The notes under the pieces: model-generated
What the model saw: the letters and a program-made list of their open reading frames with translations, nothing else
Databases searched by the model: none
Told to the model about the DNA's origin: nothing
Position numbers and translations under genes: made by a program
Shown here: positions 1 through 8,838 of the stretch, piece after piece
Position numbering within the stretch: the stretch's first letter is position 1
Layout: each line of letters starts with the position of its first letter
DNA from: Marinomonas profundimaris
Lineage (GTDB): Bacteria; Pseudomonadota; Gammaproteobacteria; Pseudomonadales; Marinomonadaceae
DNA length: 64,000 nucleotides
Assembly: GCF_000508165.1 (NCBI RefSeq)
Contig: NZ_AYOZ01000062.1
Coordinates: forward strand, 62,001-126,000
Direction: 5' to 3'

Positions 1-1125
1 ATGGCGTTTGTACTGGGTTTAATCGCCGTTCCACCCGCGTTTGCGACGAGCCAGTCCAGTCAGGTGAATATTTTTTGGTTGTTCATCGTCTTATTAGGCT
101 TTCACGCACTGAATCTTACTCTTTGGTTCGCAACCATGCTGGCGACCATGAACAGCCGCTATGAAAACAAAGGCGTTCTTCTTAGCGCATTGATTTTTAT
201 TAATAAGAAAGTAAGTAAGCATTCCCATCTTTCTGAAGAAAGCACCTCGGCGTATCTGCATTGGCAATGCCCAACACACGCCAATAAATGGCTAGTGAGC
301 AGTCTTTCGCATGGCGCATGGGGTTGTTATTTGTTGGCAGGTTGGATAATGACCTTGCTGTTGTTGCTGACCAATCAAGTAAACTTTGTTTGGGAAACCA
401 CATTATTAAGCGATGATGCGTTTATTCAGCTCACGCAAACCTTAAACCAAATTCCAGCATGGTTTGGCATTGCGCTCCCGAATCAGCTGGACATTCTGGC
501 GAGTCGAGTCGATTTGTTGTCACAAAATGCGTCCACCAGACAACATTGGGCGAACTTTTTACTGGCAAGTATTATGATTTACGGCGTGCTGCCAAGGTTG
601 GTTTTCCTGTTATTGAGCATTGGCATGTACCATTTTAAACGAGCGACACAACCACTCAGCACGCAAGAACGCATGATTAAAAATCGCTATTCACAGCAAG
701 AAAAACAAAGTCGCGTCATCGTAGACAGTGACCATCAAGCATCGCCAATATCATCGGGAAAAAACCATAACGCGCACGTCAGCACGCTCGACGACAACGC
801 GTTTTCAGAACATTGGGCCTTGTTTGAATGGAGCACGCCAACACCAGACTATTTGCGCTCGGCTCGAAGTGTCGCCATATTGAATAGCCGGGAAGAACAA
901 GAACAATTTTTAAACCGCTCCAGCCAAGCGCCGATTTACATTTTGGTAAATGGTGAACAAAGTCCAGACCGAGGCAGCCGACGTTTTTTTGCTAAAATAA
1001 GCCCCTCTTATTCGTCCGTGACTTTGGTGATTTTTGGCGGTGAAAATGCGCGTTTCTTGGAAGATTGGCAGCGCCTTGCCAGAGAAACACCAATGCCATT
1101 CACCCACATCATACAAAAGGATTAA
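1..1125 (+). CDS. DUF2868 family membrane protein, 5' end outside window
   Basis: The frame is open at base 1, so the ATG there is probably internal and the N-terminal part is missing. The visible 374 residues hold hydrophobic segments at about 1-15, 24-47, 108-129 and 187-213, followed by a soluble, probably cytoplasmic C-terminal part of about 160 residues. This order matches DUF2868 (PF11067) proteins, which I recall as usually longer than 450 residues. The stop is three bases before the GTG of the downstream DUF3482 GTPase, so the two are almost certainly co-translated. Family function is unknown. The pairing suggests a membrane anchor or effector for the GTPase, which is inference. Confidence 0.8.
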   Translation: MAFVLGLIAVPPAFATSQSSQVNIFWLFIVLLGFHALNLTLWFATMLATMNSRYENKGVLLSALIFINKKVSKHSHLSEESTSAYLHWQCPTHANKWLVSSLSHGAWGCYLLAGWIMTLLLLLTNQVNFVWETTLLSDDAFIQLTQTLNQIPAWFGIALPNQLDILASRVDLLSQNASTRQHWANFLLASIMIYGVLPRLVFLLLSIGMYHFKRATQPLSTQERMIKNRYSQQEKQSRVIVDSDHQASPISSGKNHNAHVSTLDDNAFSEHWALFEWSTPTPDYLRSARSVAILNSREEQEQFLNRSSQAPIYILVNGEQSPDRGSRRFFAKISPSYSSVTLVIFGGENARFLEDWQRLARETPMPFTHIIQKD

Positions 1126-1128
1126 GCC

Positions 1129-2496
1129 GTGTCGATTTCCCTTTTGGTCGTTGGCCACGCAAACACAGGCAAAACCTCCTTGATCCGAACCTTGTTGCGT
1201 CGGCATGATTTTGGTGACGTCAGCGACAGAGCTGGAACCACTCGCCATGTAGAAAGCGTTAACATCAACATTGGGCTTAAAACCATTGTGACACTAACCG
1301 ATACACCAGGGTTTGAAGACTCAATTGGTCTATGGGAAATTCGTCATTCTGAGGCGTTTCGATCGTATCAAGGCGCGGATTGGCTGCGACCTTTTTGTGA
1401 AAGCCACTTTGCCCAAGACGAATTCGAACAAGAAGCCAAAATACTCAAGCAGCTAACCAACACCGACATCATTCTGTATGTGATTGATATCCGACAAGCG
1501 CCGCTCGGCAAATATCTGGATGAATTGGCATTATTGGCCAGCGCCAATAAACCCATTATTCCGGTCTTAAACTTCAGCGCCACATCCAGTGCGCACCTTG
1601 AAACATGGCGCAAAGTGTTAGCAGAGCGCCACTTGCACGCGGTCGTAAAATACGACTCAGTCGCGTTTTATTTTGACGATGAAAAACGGTTATACCAAAG
1701 CATTCAAAGTTTAATGCCAGAACAATACGATGCCATAAATCAACTGGTTACCTATCGAGAGTCCGCCGCGACATTGCGCCTAACCATGGCGACAAGCCAA
1801 TTAGCGGATTTTCTGATTAACGCCGCCAGTTCGCGCCTGGAATGCGTTCAATATCCACCAGAAGCGGCGGAATCCACCGCCTTTGAAAACACCATTCGCC
1901 AGCGAGAAAAAGCGTATATTTCGCGTTTATTGCAGCTGTATGAATTTCAGCAAGAGGACTTGGTCGTATCGCCATTGGCGATTCAAAATGACCGCTGGGA
2001 ACAGGATATTTTTGATTCCGAAACACTCAAAGAATGGGGCATCGAAACAGGCACCAGCGCGTTAACGGGCGCGGCCATTGGCGCTGGTATTGATGTGATG
2101 ACAGCGGGATTAACCTTGGGAACGGCCACCACGATTGGTGCCATTCTTGGTGCGACATGGAAAACCGGACAGCACTACAAAGACACGCTGATGAGCAAAC
2201 TTACCAACAGCCACTTTTTATGCCTCGACAACGCCACACTGACGCTATTGTGTTTGCGTGGTTTAAGCGCGATTCAGCATTTGCATCAGCGTGGCCACGC
2301 TTCTCAGCAATCGTTCCAACTTGCCTCCTCTTCAAAAGACAACGGCATGATCGATCAAATGAAACCGTTCTGGAAACACGCTCAGCAACATCCAGAATGG
2401 GACAAGCAAACATTGCCCGATTCGCACCCCACAAAAAAAGGCCTTCAAGACCTGTTAGAAAAAGCATTGGTGGCGAACCAAGCAAAGCACGATTAA
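1129..2496 (+). CDS. DUF3482 family GTPase
   Basis: A 455-residue protein with an Era/TrmE-like G domain at the N-terminus. The P-loop GHANTGKTS is at residues 9-17 and the G3 motif DTPG near residue 60. The base-recognition region reads PVLNFS, not a classic NKxD, so nucleotide specificity is less certain. After the G domain comes a charged helical stretch. A glycine/alanine-rich hydrophobic stretch around residues 310-350 (TGAAIGAG, TIGAILGA) could insert into or touch the membrane. The start is GTG, three bases after the DUF2868 stop. The architecture fits DUF3482 (PF11981) proteins, for which I know no assigned role. A membrane-associated switch working with its DUF2868 neighbour is the simplest idea. 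Confidence 0.82.
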   Translation: MSISLLVVGHANTGKTSLIRTLLRRHDFGDVSDRAGTTRHVESVNINIGLKTIVTLTDTPGFEDSIGLWEIRHSEAFRSYQGADWLRPFCESHFAQDEFEQEAKILKQLTNTDIILYVIDIRQAPLGKYLDELALLASANKPIIPVLNFSATSSAHLETWRKVLAERHLHAVVKYDSVAFYFDDEKRLYQSIQSLMPEQYDAINQLVTYRESAATLRLTMATSQLADFLINAASSRLECVQYPPEAAESTAFENTIRQREKAYISRLLQLYEFQQEDLVVSPLAIQNDRWEQDIFDSETLKEWGIETGTSALTGAAIGAGIDVMTAGLTLGTATTIGAILGATWKTGQHYKDTLMSKLTNSHFLCLDNATLTLLCLRGLSAIQHLHQRGHASQQSFQLASSSKDNGMIDQMKPFWKHAQQHPEWDKQTLPDSHPTKKGLQDLLEKALVANQAKHD

Positions 2497-2500
2497 CGCA

Positions 2501-3238
2501 CTATCGATTCGCGGTGAATAAACGCTGGGCGAGCTCTTCGTCTAAGCGACGTTGCGAGTCGTGCATCTGCTTCTGACAGGTTTCCATCAAGGCAATAATG
2601 TCGGATTCCTGCAACCCTGTGGTGTCGATGGGCGCCAGCATTTCAACAATCACCTCGCCATTATTCCAACGATTCATCTTCACTTGTTGATGCGTCGTAC
2701 TGCAAATAATCGGAACAATAGGGACACCCGCTTGGACAGCAGCGTGAAACGCGCCGAGTTTAAAAGGCAACCAACCTCGACCTCGACTGCGCGTTCCTTC
2801 CGGAAACATCCAAATCGATAAACCTGTTTGCTTCATGCTTTCAACCACTTGATCTATCGTGGCGATCGCTTGAACACGGTTATTTCGATTGATTAAGATG
2901 TTTCCGCTGGCCCAATACAAGGCGCCAAAAAATGGAATCCAGCGCAAACTGGATTTGCCTACCGTTACCATGGCTTTAGGCACCACAGCGGACAAGGTGA
3001 ATAAATCAAAGTTGTTTTGATGGTTGGCCACATACACGGCTTGAGGAGAGTCCGCCGATTCGGGTGCGATCCTTCGTTCAACCGATAACCCAAACAATCG
3101 AGACACTTGCGCCAATACTCGGCTGATATGATACACCCGATTTTTCGAACCCAAATTCAGCAAGCAAAAAGCAATGCCGAATAAGGTAACACTGACGATC
3201 AATACTAATAACAAAACGATTCGAACAATAAACAACAT
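2501..3238 (-). CDS. plsC: 1-acyl-sn-glycerol-3-phosphate acyltransferase (PlsC family)
   Basis: A 245-residue membrane acyltransferase that would add the second acyl chain to lysophosphatidic acid in phospholipid synthesis. It has an N-terminal hydrophobic anchor (about residues 3-28), the acyltransferase motif NHQNNFD near residue 72 (the NHx4D catalytic pair) and the phosphate-binding motif FPEGTRSRGRG near residue 145. The length is normal for PlsC. It converges with the GTPase gene, with only four bases between the two stops. Genomes often have several PlsC paralogues, so substrate preference cannot be read from sequence. Confidence 0.88.
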   Translation of the reverse strand: MLFIVRIVLLLVLIVSVTLFGIAFCLLNLGSKNRVYHISRVLAQVSRLFGLSVERRIAPESADSPQAVYVANHQNNFDLFTLSAVVPKAMVTVGKSSLRWIPFFGALYWASGNILINRNNRVQAIATIDQVVESMKQTGLSIWMFPEGTRSRGRGWLPFKLGAFHAAVQAGVPIVPIICSTTHQQVKMNRWNNGEVIVEMLAPIDTTGLQESDIIALMETCQKQMHDSQRRLDEELAQRLFTANR

Positions 3239-3276
3239 AGAGCGATTAGCCTCTCGTGCACAGCGTGTGATTTTTA

Positions 3277-5610
3277 TTATTGCTTATGAAAGCGTTCACG
3301 CCATTGAAAAAACTCTTCTGCAACCAAAGGCTTAGAAAAGAAGTAGCCTTGTATTTTATCACAACGGTATTGTCTTAGAAGCGCAACACCTTGTTCATTT
3401 TCCGCGCCTTCCGCCGTGACCTGAAAGCCCAAACTATGAGAAAGGTCGATGGTGGCGCGAACAATAAATTCATCGCCTTTGTTGGTGTCCATGAATTGAA
3501 TAAAAGCACGATCAATTTTGACTTCATTAACAGGCAATTCGCGCAAATACGCCAAGGAAGATTGGCCCGTGCCGAAATCATCAATGGCGAGGTGAACACC
3601 CATTGCTTGCAAGGCTTTCAAAACATTGATTACCTTCTCGCGGTCTTTCATTACCGCACTTTCAGTGACTTCAAGCGCCAATGCCCGCGCTGGTAAACCG
3701 TTTGCTTTTAATGCTTGATCCACCATGTCGGGTAAGGTTTCATCGACCAAATCATGCGCGGATAAATTCACCGCGACGCGAATTTCATGGCCATCCGACC
3801 ACCATTCACGAAGCTGGGACAACACGGTTTTCAACACCCAATTTGTTAACAGTTGAATACTGCCGGCATTTTCGAGCAAGGCAATAAATTCATCTGGCGG
3901 AACAAACCCCAAACTAGGGTGAATCCAACGAATCAAAGCTTCGGCTTCGTGGCAATCGGTATTCGCAACACCCACTTTTGGTTGGTAAACCACAAACAAT
4001 TCGCCTGCTTCTAATGCCGCGGGTAAGTCTCGAATAATCGTCAATTGACGACGATGGTTTTCATCTTGTCCCACTTCATAAAAAACACAGAGTTTGCTTG
4101 CTTCTTTTGCTTCATCATCAATGATATCCAGTCGGCGCATGGCGCTATTCACATCCGACGTTGCGTGTTCAAAAGGTAACACTCCAAGACGGATATCAAG
4201 ACGAATGCCTGAACCGGCTTCGACTTCAAATTCTTCGCTAAAGGAGGCTTTTAAGTCCATGCAATCTTGTTCGGATATATTACGTTCAAAAACAAATAAA
4301 AACTTATCGCCACCCAGCCGCGCCAGCATAACCGCGTCACAGCCCCATGCTTGTAGCCGATTCGCCACTTTGGACAACAACACATTACCGACATCAAAAC
4401 CCAGCATGTTATTAATGCGTTTAAAGTGTCGTATGTTGACCAATATCAGGCCACCTTGTGTTTTCGGCAACGCCTCGCTTAAATACGATTCCACCGCGCT
4501 TTGATTAAACAAGCCCGTTAATTGATCATGAGACGCTCGATGCGTTATCTCTTCTTCTCGATTAGCAATGGCGTTTTGCATCGTTTTCATTGTGTGCGAT
4601 AAAACACCAAACTCACCGCTCATTTTCGGCGCGTTTACTCTTTTATTGTTTGCCCCCAAACCAATCTGAGTCGCATACTCCACCAAACGGCCAATGGGCT
4701 GAGTCATGTTTCTCGCTAACGCCGCGCCAAATAACAACGCCAAGGCCAAGGCGCCAGTGAAAATCAACACCAACTGGTTACGTGTGCTGTTGTAGCTTTG
4801 AATCCATGGGCCATAGGGAAGATGAATCACCCCCCATTGATTGGGGATACCAAGGTCGACACCCAACGACAAATACTTTTCGTCATTGGAAAAGAGCGGA
4901 AATTGAAGGGCATTTTTAATGTTGCCAATATCATCAAATAAGATGTCTTTGTCTGGTGGTGGTAATGTCGATACGCCCGCCAGTGTATGAGTGTTATAAG
5001 TTTCATAAACAAAACTAATGTCTAGTCCTGTGACATTTTTGATTTGCTCCGCCAAGCTTTGATCAAGTAAAAACGCCATTCCGACCCAAGCAATCACATT
5101 GGGCGCTTTAATTGGAACCAGCACGAGTTGATAAGCACGATTATCCAAAGCGATCATGGTGCTGATGGAAGAGCCGCCGGTACGACGAGCGGCAAACACC
5201 AATTCAGAAACCGTATTACTGACATTAAGAACACGAGTCGAGGTAATAAGCTCGCCTTGTGGCGACACTAAAATAGACACATCGGCATTAATTCTCGCGC
5301 CATGGTTTTGCAAAACAGAGCGGATGGTTCCCGTTTCTCCTGTTGCTACCGCTTGTTTAAAACCAAAGTCCGAAGTCAGAATCTCTACTCCTTTGGTCAG
5401 CTGTTCAGCGCGCGCTTCCAAAAATAAATCAAAGACATTACGAGAGACGTCGATGGACTTCACACCCTGTTTATAATTGTCTTCTTTCAGTGACGACAAC
5501 ACCGCGAGCGCCGTGCCCAACTGGGCCAGCGCAAGCAGCATCAAGACAAACATAATCAGCTGGGCTTGAAAGCTTTTAAACAGCTTAAAACCTTTTTTAA
5601 TACGAATCAT
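3277..5610 (-). CDS. dCACHE-HAMP-GGDEF-EAL cyclic-di-GMP phosphodiesterase
   Basis: A 777-residue inner-membrane signalling protein. An N-terminal membrane helix (about 14-36), a periplasmic double-CACHE-like sensor (about 45-275), a second helix (about 280-300), HAMP, GGDEF (about 350-515) and EAL (about 525-777) follow in order. The GGDEF signature reads LGGDKF, so the general acid-base glutamate is replaced by lysine and cyclase activity is probably lost. The EAL domain keeps EALIRW, NLSAHD, EVTES, DDFGTG, KIDRAF and GYFF, so hydrolysis of c-di-GMP is expected. The start ATG has AAAGG five bases upstream. The ligand of the sensor is unknown. Confidence 0.88.
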   Translation of the reverse strand: MIRIKKGFKLFKSFQAQLIMFVLMLLALAQLGTALAVLSSLKEDNYKQGVKSIDVSRNVFDLFLEARAEQLTKGVEILTSDFGFKQAVATGETGTIRSVLQNHGARINADVSILVSPQGELITSTRVLNVSNTVSELVFAARRTGGSSISTMIALDNRAYQLVLVPIKAPNVIAWVGMAFLLDQSLAEQIKNVTGLDISFVYETYNTHTLAGVSTLPPPDKDILFDDIGNIKNALQFPLFSNDEKYLSLGVDLGIPNQWGVIHLPYGPWIQSYNSTRNQLVLIFTGALALALLFGAALARNMTQPIGRLVEYATQIGLGANNKRVNAPKMSGEFGVLSHTMKTMQNAIANREEEITHRASHDQLTGLFNQSAVESYLSEALPKTQGGLILVNIRHFKRINNMLGFDVGNVLLSKVANRLQAWGCDAVMLARLGGDKFLFVFERNISEQDCMDLKASFSEEFEVEAGSGIRLDIRLGVLPFEHATSDVNSAMRRLDIIDDEAKEASKLCVFYEVGQDENHRRQLTIIRDLPAALEAGELFVVYQPKVGVANTDCHEAEALIRWIHPSLGFVPPDEFIALLENAGSIQLLTNWVLKTVLSQLREWWSDGHEIRVAVNLSAHDLVDETLPDMVDQALKANGLPARALALEVTESAVMKDREKVINVLKALQAMGVHLAIDDFGTGQSSLAYLRELPVNEVKIDRAFIQFMDTNKGDEFIVRATIDLSHSLGFQVTAEGAENEQGVALLRQYRCDKIQGYFFSKPLVAEEFFQWRERFHKQ

Positions 5611-5707
5611 AGAAACCTTTATCGAATACTTACGTTTTTAAACCACGCGCTCGCTCATGAAGAATAGGAGCTATCCTACTTTTACGCTATATCGGCTAAA
5701 AAAGCAC

Positions 5708-5736
5708 TTGTAACGCACTCACTTTAAACATATGTT
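5708..5736 (+). promoter_or_regulatory. Candidate sigma-70 promoter of psuKG
   Basis: TTGTAA at 5708-5713 and TATGTT at 5731-5736 are separated by exactly 17 bases. Transcription would start about 15-20 bases before the psuK start codon. The -10 element lies inside the first of two direct repeats. Seen by eye only. Confidence 0.45.
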
Positions 5737-5756
5737 ATTTGTTTAAACATCTGTTA
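5723..5756 (+). repeat. Two 15-bp direct repeats, candidate operator
   Basis: TTTAAACATATGTTA (5723-5737) and TTTAAACATCTGTTA (5742-5756) differ at one base and are 19 bp apart, about two helical turns. Each has a palindromic core, AACATATGTT in the first. They cover the -10 region and run up to the psuK start, a typical repressor placement. The N-terminal helix-turn-helix of PsuK is a candidate binder. Confidence 0.5.
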
Positions 5757-5758
5757 AT

Positions 5759-6841
5759 TTGACTATGAAACATCAAACTTATCGCGTTTATGAAGCTATC
5801 AAACTTGATCCACTGGCCTCGCAGCAGGCGTTGGCGGAACGGCTTGGTATGAGCCGAGAATCGGTTGCTGGACACATCATGCAGCTGACCAGACAAGGCT
5901 ATATTTTAGGCAAAGGCTACTTGCTCGCTGAACAAAACACCTACGTTGTCATCGGCGGGGCCAACGTCGATATCCATGGTCATAGCACCGACACAATCAC
6001 CTCACACGATTCCAATCCTGGCACCATCAGTCAAAGCCCGGGCGGCGTTGGTCGAAATATTGCGGAAAATTTAGCGCGCTTAGGTGAACACGTGCATTTG
6101 ATTGCGTCCATCGGTTTGGATCAACGCGGCAATTGGCTCATCGAGCAGACTCGATCTACAGGTGTCGAAACACACAACATTCTACGTCATGATACATTGC
6201 CGACTGGCACCTATTTGGCCATCAACAACGACAGCGGACAACTGCAAGCCGCCATCGCGGACATGCGAATCATCGATACACTGGATGCGCAAAAACTCAG
6301 CCAAAAACAAGCGCTGCTGCAAAGCGCTTACTGCATTATTGTCGACGCCAACCTTTCCTGCGACACCATTACATGGCTCGCTCGACAAACGTTTTCTGCA
6401 CAACTGGTTGGCGACGCCGTGTCTACAGCGAAAGCCGCTCGACTGCGCCCAATTTTGCCTAAGCTCAACCTATTAAAAGTGAATCAAGATGAAGCCAGAG
6501 CCATTTTAGGTAGCACCGAAACCGACCCTAAAAAGCTTGCGCAAGCCTTGCTTCACGAAGGCGTTGATGAAGTATTGCTCAGTTTAGGCAGCCAAGGGGT
6601 TCTCTATTTCAGCGCCGAGCACGGCCAGCAAACACCGTGTCATCCTACCTTACCCATTAGCGACACTGGCGCAGGCGATGCGCTATTGGCCGGCTATTTA
6701 AGCGCGTGTCAGCAAAATAAAAACCTCGATGACTCTCTCTCTTTTGCCTTAGCTTGCGCCGCCATGACATTAGAGAGTCCTCATGCGAATCACCCAGAAC
6801 TCACTGTTCAAAACGTAACTCAATGGATAGAAGACCTATGA
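5759..6841 (+). CDS. psuK: Pseudouridine kinase with N-terminal winged-helix domain (PfkB family)
   Basis: A 360-residue PfkB/ribokinase-family sugar kinase, predicted to phosphorylate pseudouridine to pseudouridine 5'-phosphate. Residues 1-55 form a winged helix-turn-helix (QALAERLGMSRESVAGHI) of the kind seen in some PfkB proteins. The kinase domain starts at about residue 62 with VIGGANVDIHG, contains GGVGRNIAENLARLG and ends with the anion-hole motif DTGAGDALLAGY with its catalytic Asp. The frame may begin at TTG 5759 or, more likely, at ATG 5765. No clear Shine-Dalgarno is visible for either. It overlaps psuG by four bases (ATGA). The partner gene makes pseudouridine the likely substrate. 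The DNA-binding domain suggests autoregulation. Confidence 0.85.
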   Translation: MTMKHQTYRVYEAIKLDPLASQQALAERLGMSRESVAGHIMQLTRQGYILGKGYLLAEQNTYVVIGGANVDIHGHSTDTITSHDSNPGTISQSPGGVGRNIAENLARLGEHVHLIASIGLDQRGNWLIEQTRSTGVETHNILRHDTLPTGTYLAINNDSGQLQAAIADMRIIDTLDAQKLSQKQALLQSAYCIIVDANLSCDTITWLARQTFSAQLVGDAVSTAKAARLRPILPKLNLLKVNQDEARAILGSTETDPKKLAQALLHEGVDEVLLSLGSQGVLYFSAEHGQQTPCHPTLPISDTGAGDALLAGYLSACQQNKNLDDSLSFALACAAMTLESPHANHPELTVQNVTQWIEDL

Positions 6842-7749
6842 ACCAATATCTCGATATACACCCAGATGTCGCGGCCGCGGTTGCCGCAGGAAAGCCCGTA
6901 GTCGCGTTGGAAAGCACGATCATTTCACATGGTATGCCATGGCCACAAAATGCCGAAACGGCCAAAAAAGTTGAGCAGATCATCCGTGATAATGGCGCAG
7001 TTCCGGCAACCATCGCCATCATCGACGGTCGACTAAAAGCAGGGTTAAGTAACGATGAGATAGACATTTTAGGTAAAGCCGGTTTATCCGTCACAAAATG
7101 CTCCCGTCGAGATTTACCCTTTGTGGTGGCGCAAAAACAACACGGCGCGACCACCGTTGCGGCGACCATGATCATTGCCGCCATGGCTGGCATTAAAGTT
7201 TTTTCAACGGGTGGAATTGGTGGCGTACACCGAGGCGCACAGCAGACGTTTGATGTATCCGCTGATTTACAAGAACTCGCAAAAACCGACGTGGCGGTAG
7301 TGTGTGCCGGTGCGAAATCTATTTTAGATCTGGCCTTAACCCGTGAATATTTAGAAACTCAAGGCGTACCCGTATTAGGTTACAGAACCGATACGCTGCC
7401 TGCTTTTTATACACGTGAAAGTGATCAGACTGTTGATTACAACATGCCGTCTGCTAGTGATATCGCCGACTTTATTAAGGCGAAATGGGAAATGCAATTG
7501 CACGGCGGAGCGATTATCGCCAACCCCATTCCTGAAGAATTTGCCATGAACAGTAATGTCATCGACACAGCGATCAATCAAGCGCTCGAAGAAATGGACG
7601 CGCAAGGTGTCGCAGGGAAAGAATCGACGCCGTTTTTGTTAGCTCGTGTTGCGCAGTTAACCGGTGGAGACAGTTTGGCCAGTAACATTCAGTTGGTGTT
7701 TAACAACGCACGACTTGCGACTGAGATCGCGGTCGCACTCTCGAAATAA
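6838..7749 (+). CDS. psuG: Pseudouridine-5'-phosphate glycosidase
   Basis: A 303-residue enzyme that splits pseudouridine 5'-phosphate to uracil and ribose 5-phosphate, the second step of pseudouridine salvage. Family signatures are visible: VVALESTIISHGMPWP near the N-terminus, TTVAATMIIAAMAGIKVFSTGGIGGVHRGA in the middle (given as landmarks TVAATM and GGIGGVHRG) and NPIPEEFAMN near residue 225. The ATG at 6838 overlaps the psuK stop (ATGA), so I prefer it to an upstream in-frame start inside psuK. Length agrees with E. coli PsuG. No nucleoside transporter gene is attached to the pair here. Confidence 0.93.
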   Translation: MNQYLDIHPDVAAAVAAGKPVVALESTIISHGMPWPQNAETAKKVEQIIRDNGAVPATIAIIDGRLKAGLSNDEIDILGKAGLSVTKCSRRDLPFVVAQKQHGATTVAATMIIAAMAGIKVFSTGGIGGVHRGAQQTFDVSADLQELAKTDVAVVCAGAKSILDLALTREYLETQGVPVLGYRTDTLPAFYTRESDQTVDYNMPSASDIADFIKAKWEMQLHGGAIIANPIPEEFAMNSNVIDTAINQALEEMDAQGVAGKESTPFLLARVAQLTGGDSLASNIQLVFNNARLATEIAVALSK

Positions 7750-7767
7750 CACATCAGAACGCGCAAT

Positions 7768-7795
7768 CGACTGGCGGCCTTAGCTCTGCCAGTCG
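7768..7795. terminator. Possible psuG/rlmF convergent terminator hairpin
   Basis: An 8-bp inverted repeat CGACTGGC / GCCAGTCG with a 12-base loop sits after the psuG stop. One arm is also the end of the rlmF coding region. No good T-tract follows, so this is weak. Confidence 0.3.
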
Positions 7796-8766
7796 TTGTC
7801 TCGCCAATAATCGATTTGATCATCTTGAAGAAAACTCCACGCGACAAAACGGCTGATTTTTTGACCTTGCGCCATTTCAATGGTTTTTACTTGGCGTGCG
7901 CCAACGTCTTTTAGGGTGCGATAAATGGCATCCAAATTGCTCTGACGAGCCACCAACGACGTAAACCAAAAACAGCGGTCGGCGTATTGCACGCTTTCTT
8001 TGACCATACGAGAAACAAAGCCCGCTTCGCCGCCATCGCACCATAATTCCGGCGCTGTGCCACCAAAGTTCAAGACAGGTTTAGACGCTGGTTTGGCTGA
8101 TTTGCCTTTTACGCCACGCCACTTACGTTGAGATTCGTCGATCATCGCTGATTCGCTGGTATGAAACGGCGGGTTGCATAAGGTTAAATCAAAGCGGTCT
8201 TTTTCTTTCCAAACGCCTTCAAAGATTTTATCTGGTTGGGTTTGCAAACGTGCTGTAATCGCCCCTTTCAAACAGGCGTTGGATTTAATAATGGTCTCGC
8301 ATGTTGCTACCGCAACGGGGTTCACATCGGAACCCACAAACTGCCAACCATATTCTTGATGACCAATAATCGGGTACACGCAGTTCGCCCCAACGCCCAC
8401 ATCCAAGACTTTTATGCCTTTACCGCGAGGAATAACGCCTTCATTACTAGTGGCCAGTAAATCGGCTAAATAATGAATGTAATCGGCTCGACCTGGAATC
8501 GGCGGACAAAGATAGCCAGGTGGAATATCCCAAAAGGCAACGCCATAGAAATGACTGAGCAAGGCGCGGTTTAGGGTTTTGACGGCGTTTGGGTTAGCAA
8601 AATCAACCGATTCATTTCCATATTGATTCAGTTGTATAAAACCCGTCAGTTCAGGGCAAGAATCCGCCAATAAAGCAAAATCATAACGCGCTCGATGCGG
8701 ATTACGAGGATGAAGCTCTAGTTTATTGGTGCGTTTGCTTTTCGTATTCTTGCTTTTTAAGACCAC
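7780..8766 (-). CDS. rlmF: 23S rRNA (adenine(1618)-N(6))-methyltransferase
   Basis: A 328-residue SAM-dependent methyltransferase predicted to make m6A1618 in 23S rRNA. It shows the RlmF N-terminal signature LHPRNPHRARYDF, the SAM-binding loop VLDVGVGANCVYPIIG near residue 120 and the N6-adenine methyltransferase catalytic motif NPPFHTS near residue 195. The C-terminal part with WFTSLV and KTIEMAQGQK is also typical. The start is GTG at 8766 and no strong ribosome-binding site is evident, so a slightly different start is possible. It lies 72 bases downstream of the LysR gene on the same strand and may share its transcript. Confidence 0.92.
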   Translation of the reverse strand: MVLKSKNTKSKRTNKLELHPRNPHRARYDFALLADSCPELTGFIQLNQYGNESVDFANPNAVKTLNRALLSHFYGVAFWDIPPGYLCPPIPGRADYIHYLADLLATSNEGVIPRGKGIKVLDVGVGANCVYPIIGHQEYGWQFVGSDVNPVAVATCETIIKSNACLKGAITARLQTQPDKIFEGVWKEKDRFDLTLCNPPFHTSESAMIDESQRKWRGVKGKSAKPASKPVLNFGGTAPELWCDGGEAGFVSRMVKESVQYADRCFWFTSLVARQSNLDAIYRTLKDVGARQVKTIEMAQGQKISRFVAWSFLQDDQIDYWRDNDWQS

Positions 8767-8838
8767 TGCGATGCCATTGTTTTAAACCAAAAGATGAGTA
8801 TAACCGAATTCCTGATCTTGGACTAAAGTGCTTACCGG

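Noticed and set aside
1..3. ATG at the window's first base as true start of the DUF2868 gene
   Set aside because: The family normally has more N-terminal sequence, and nothing upstream can be seen, so the ATG is more likely internal.
6754..6837. Upstream start of psuG inside psuK
   Set aside because: The added residues are not PsuG-like, and ATG 6838 overlaps the psuK stop as ATGA with correct family length.
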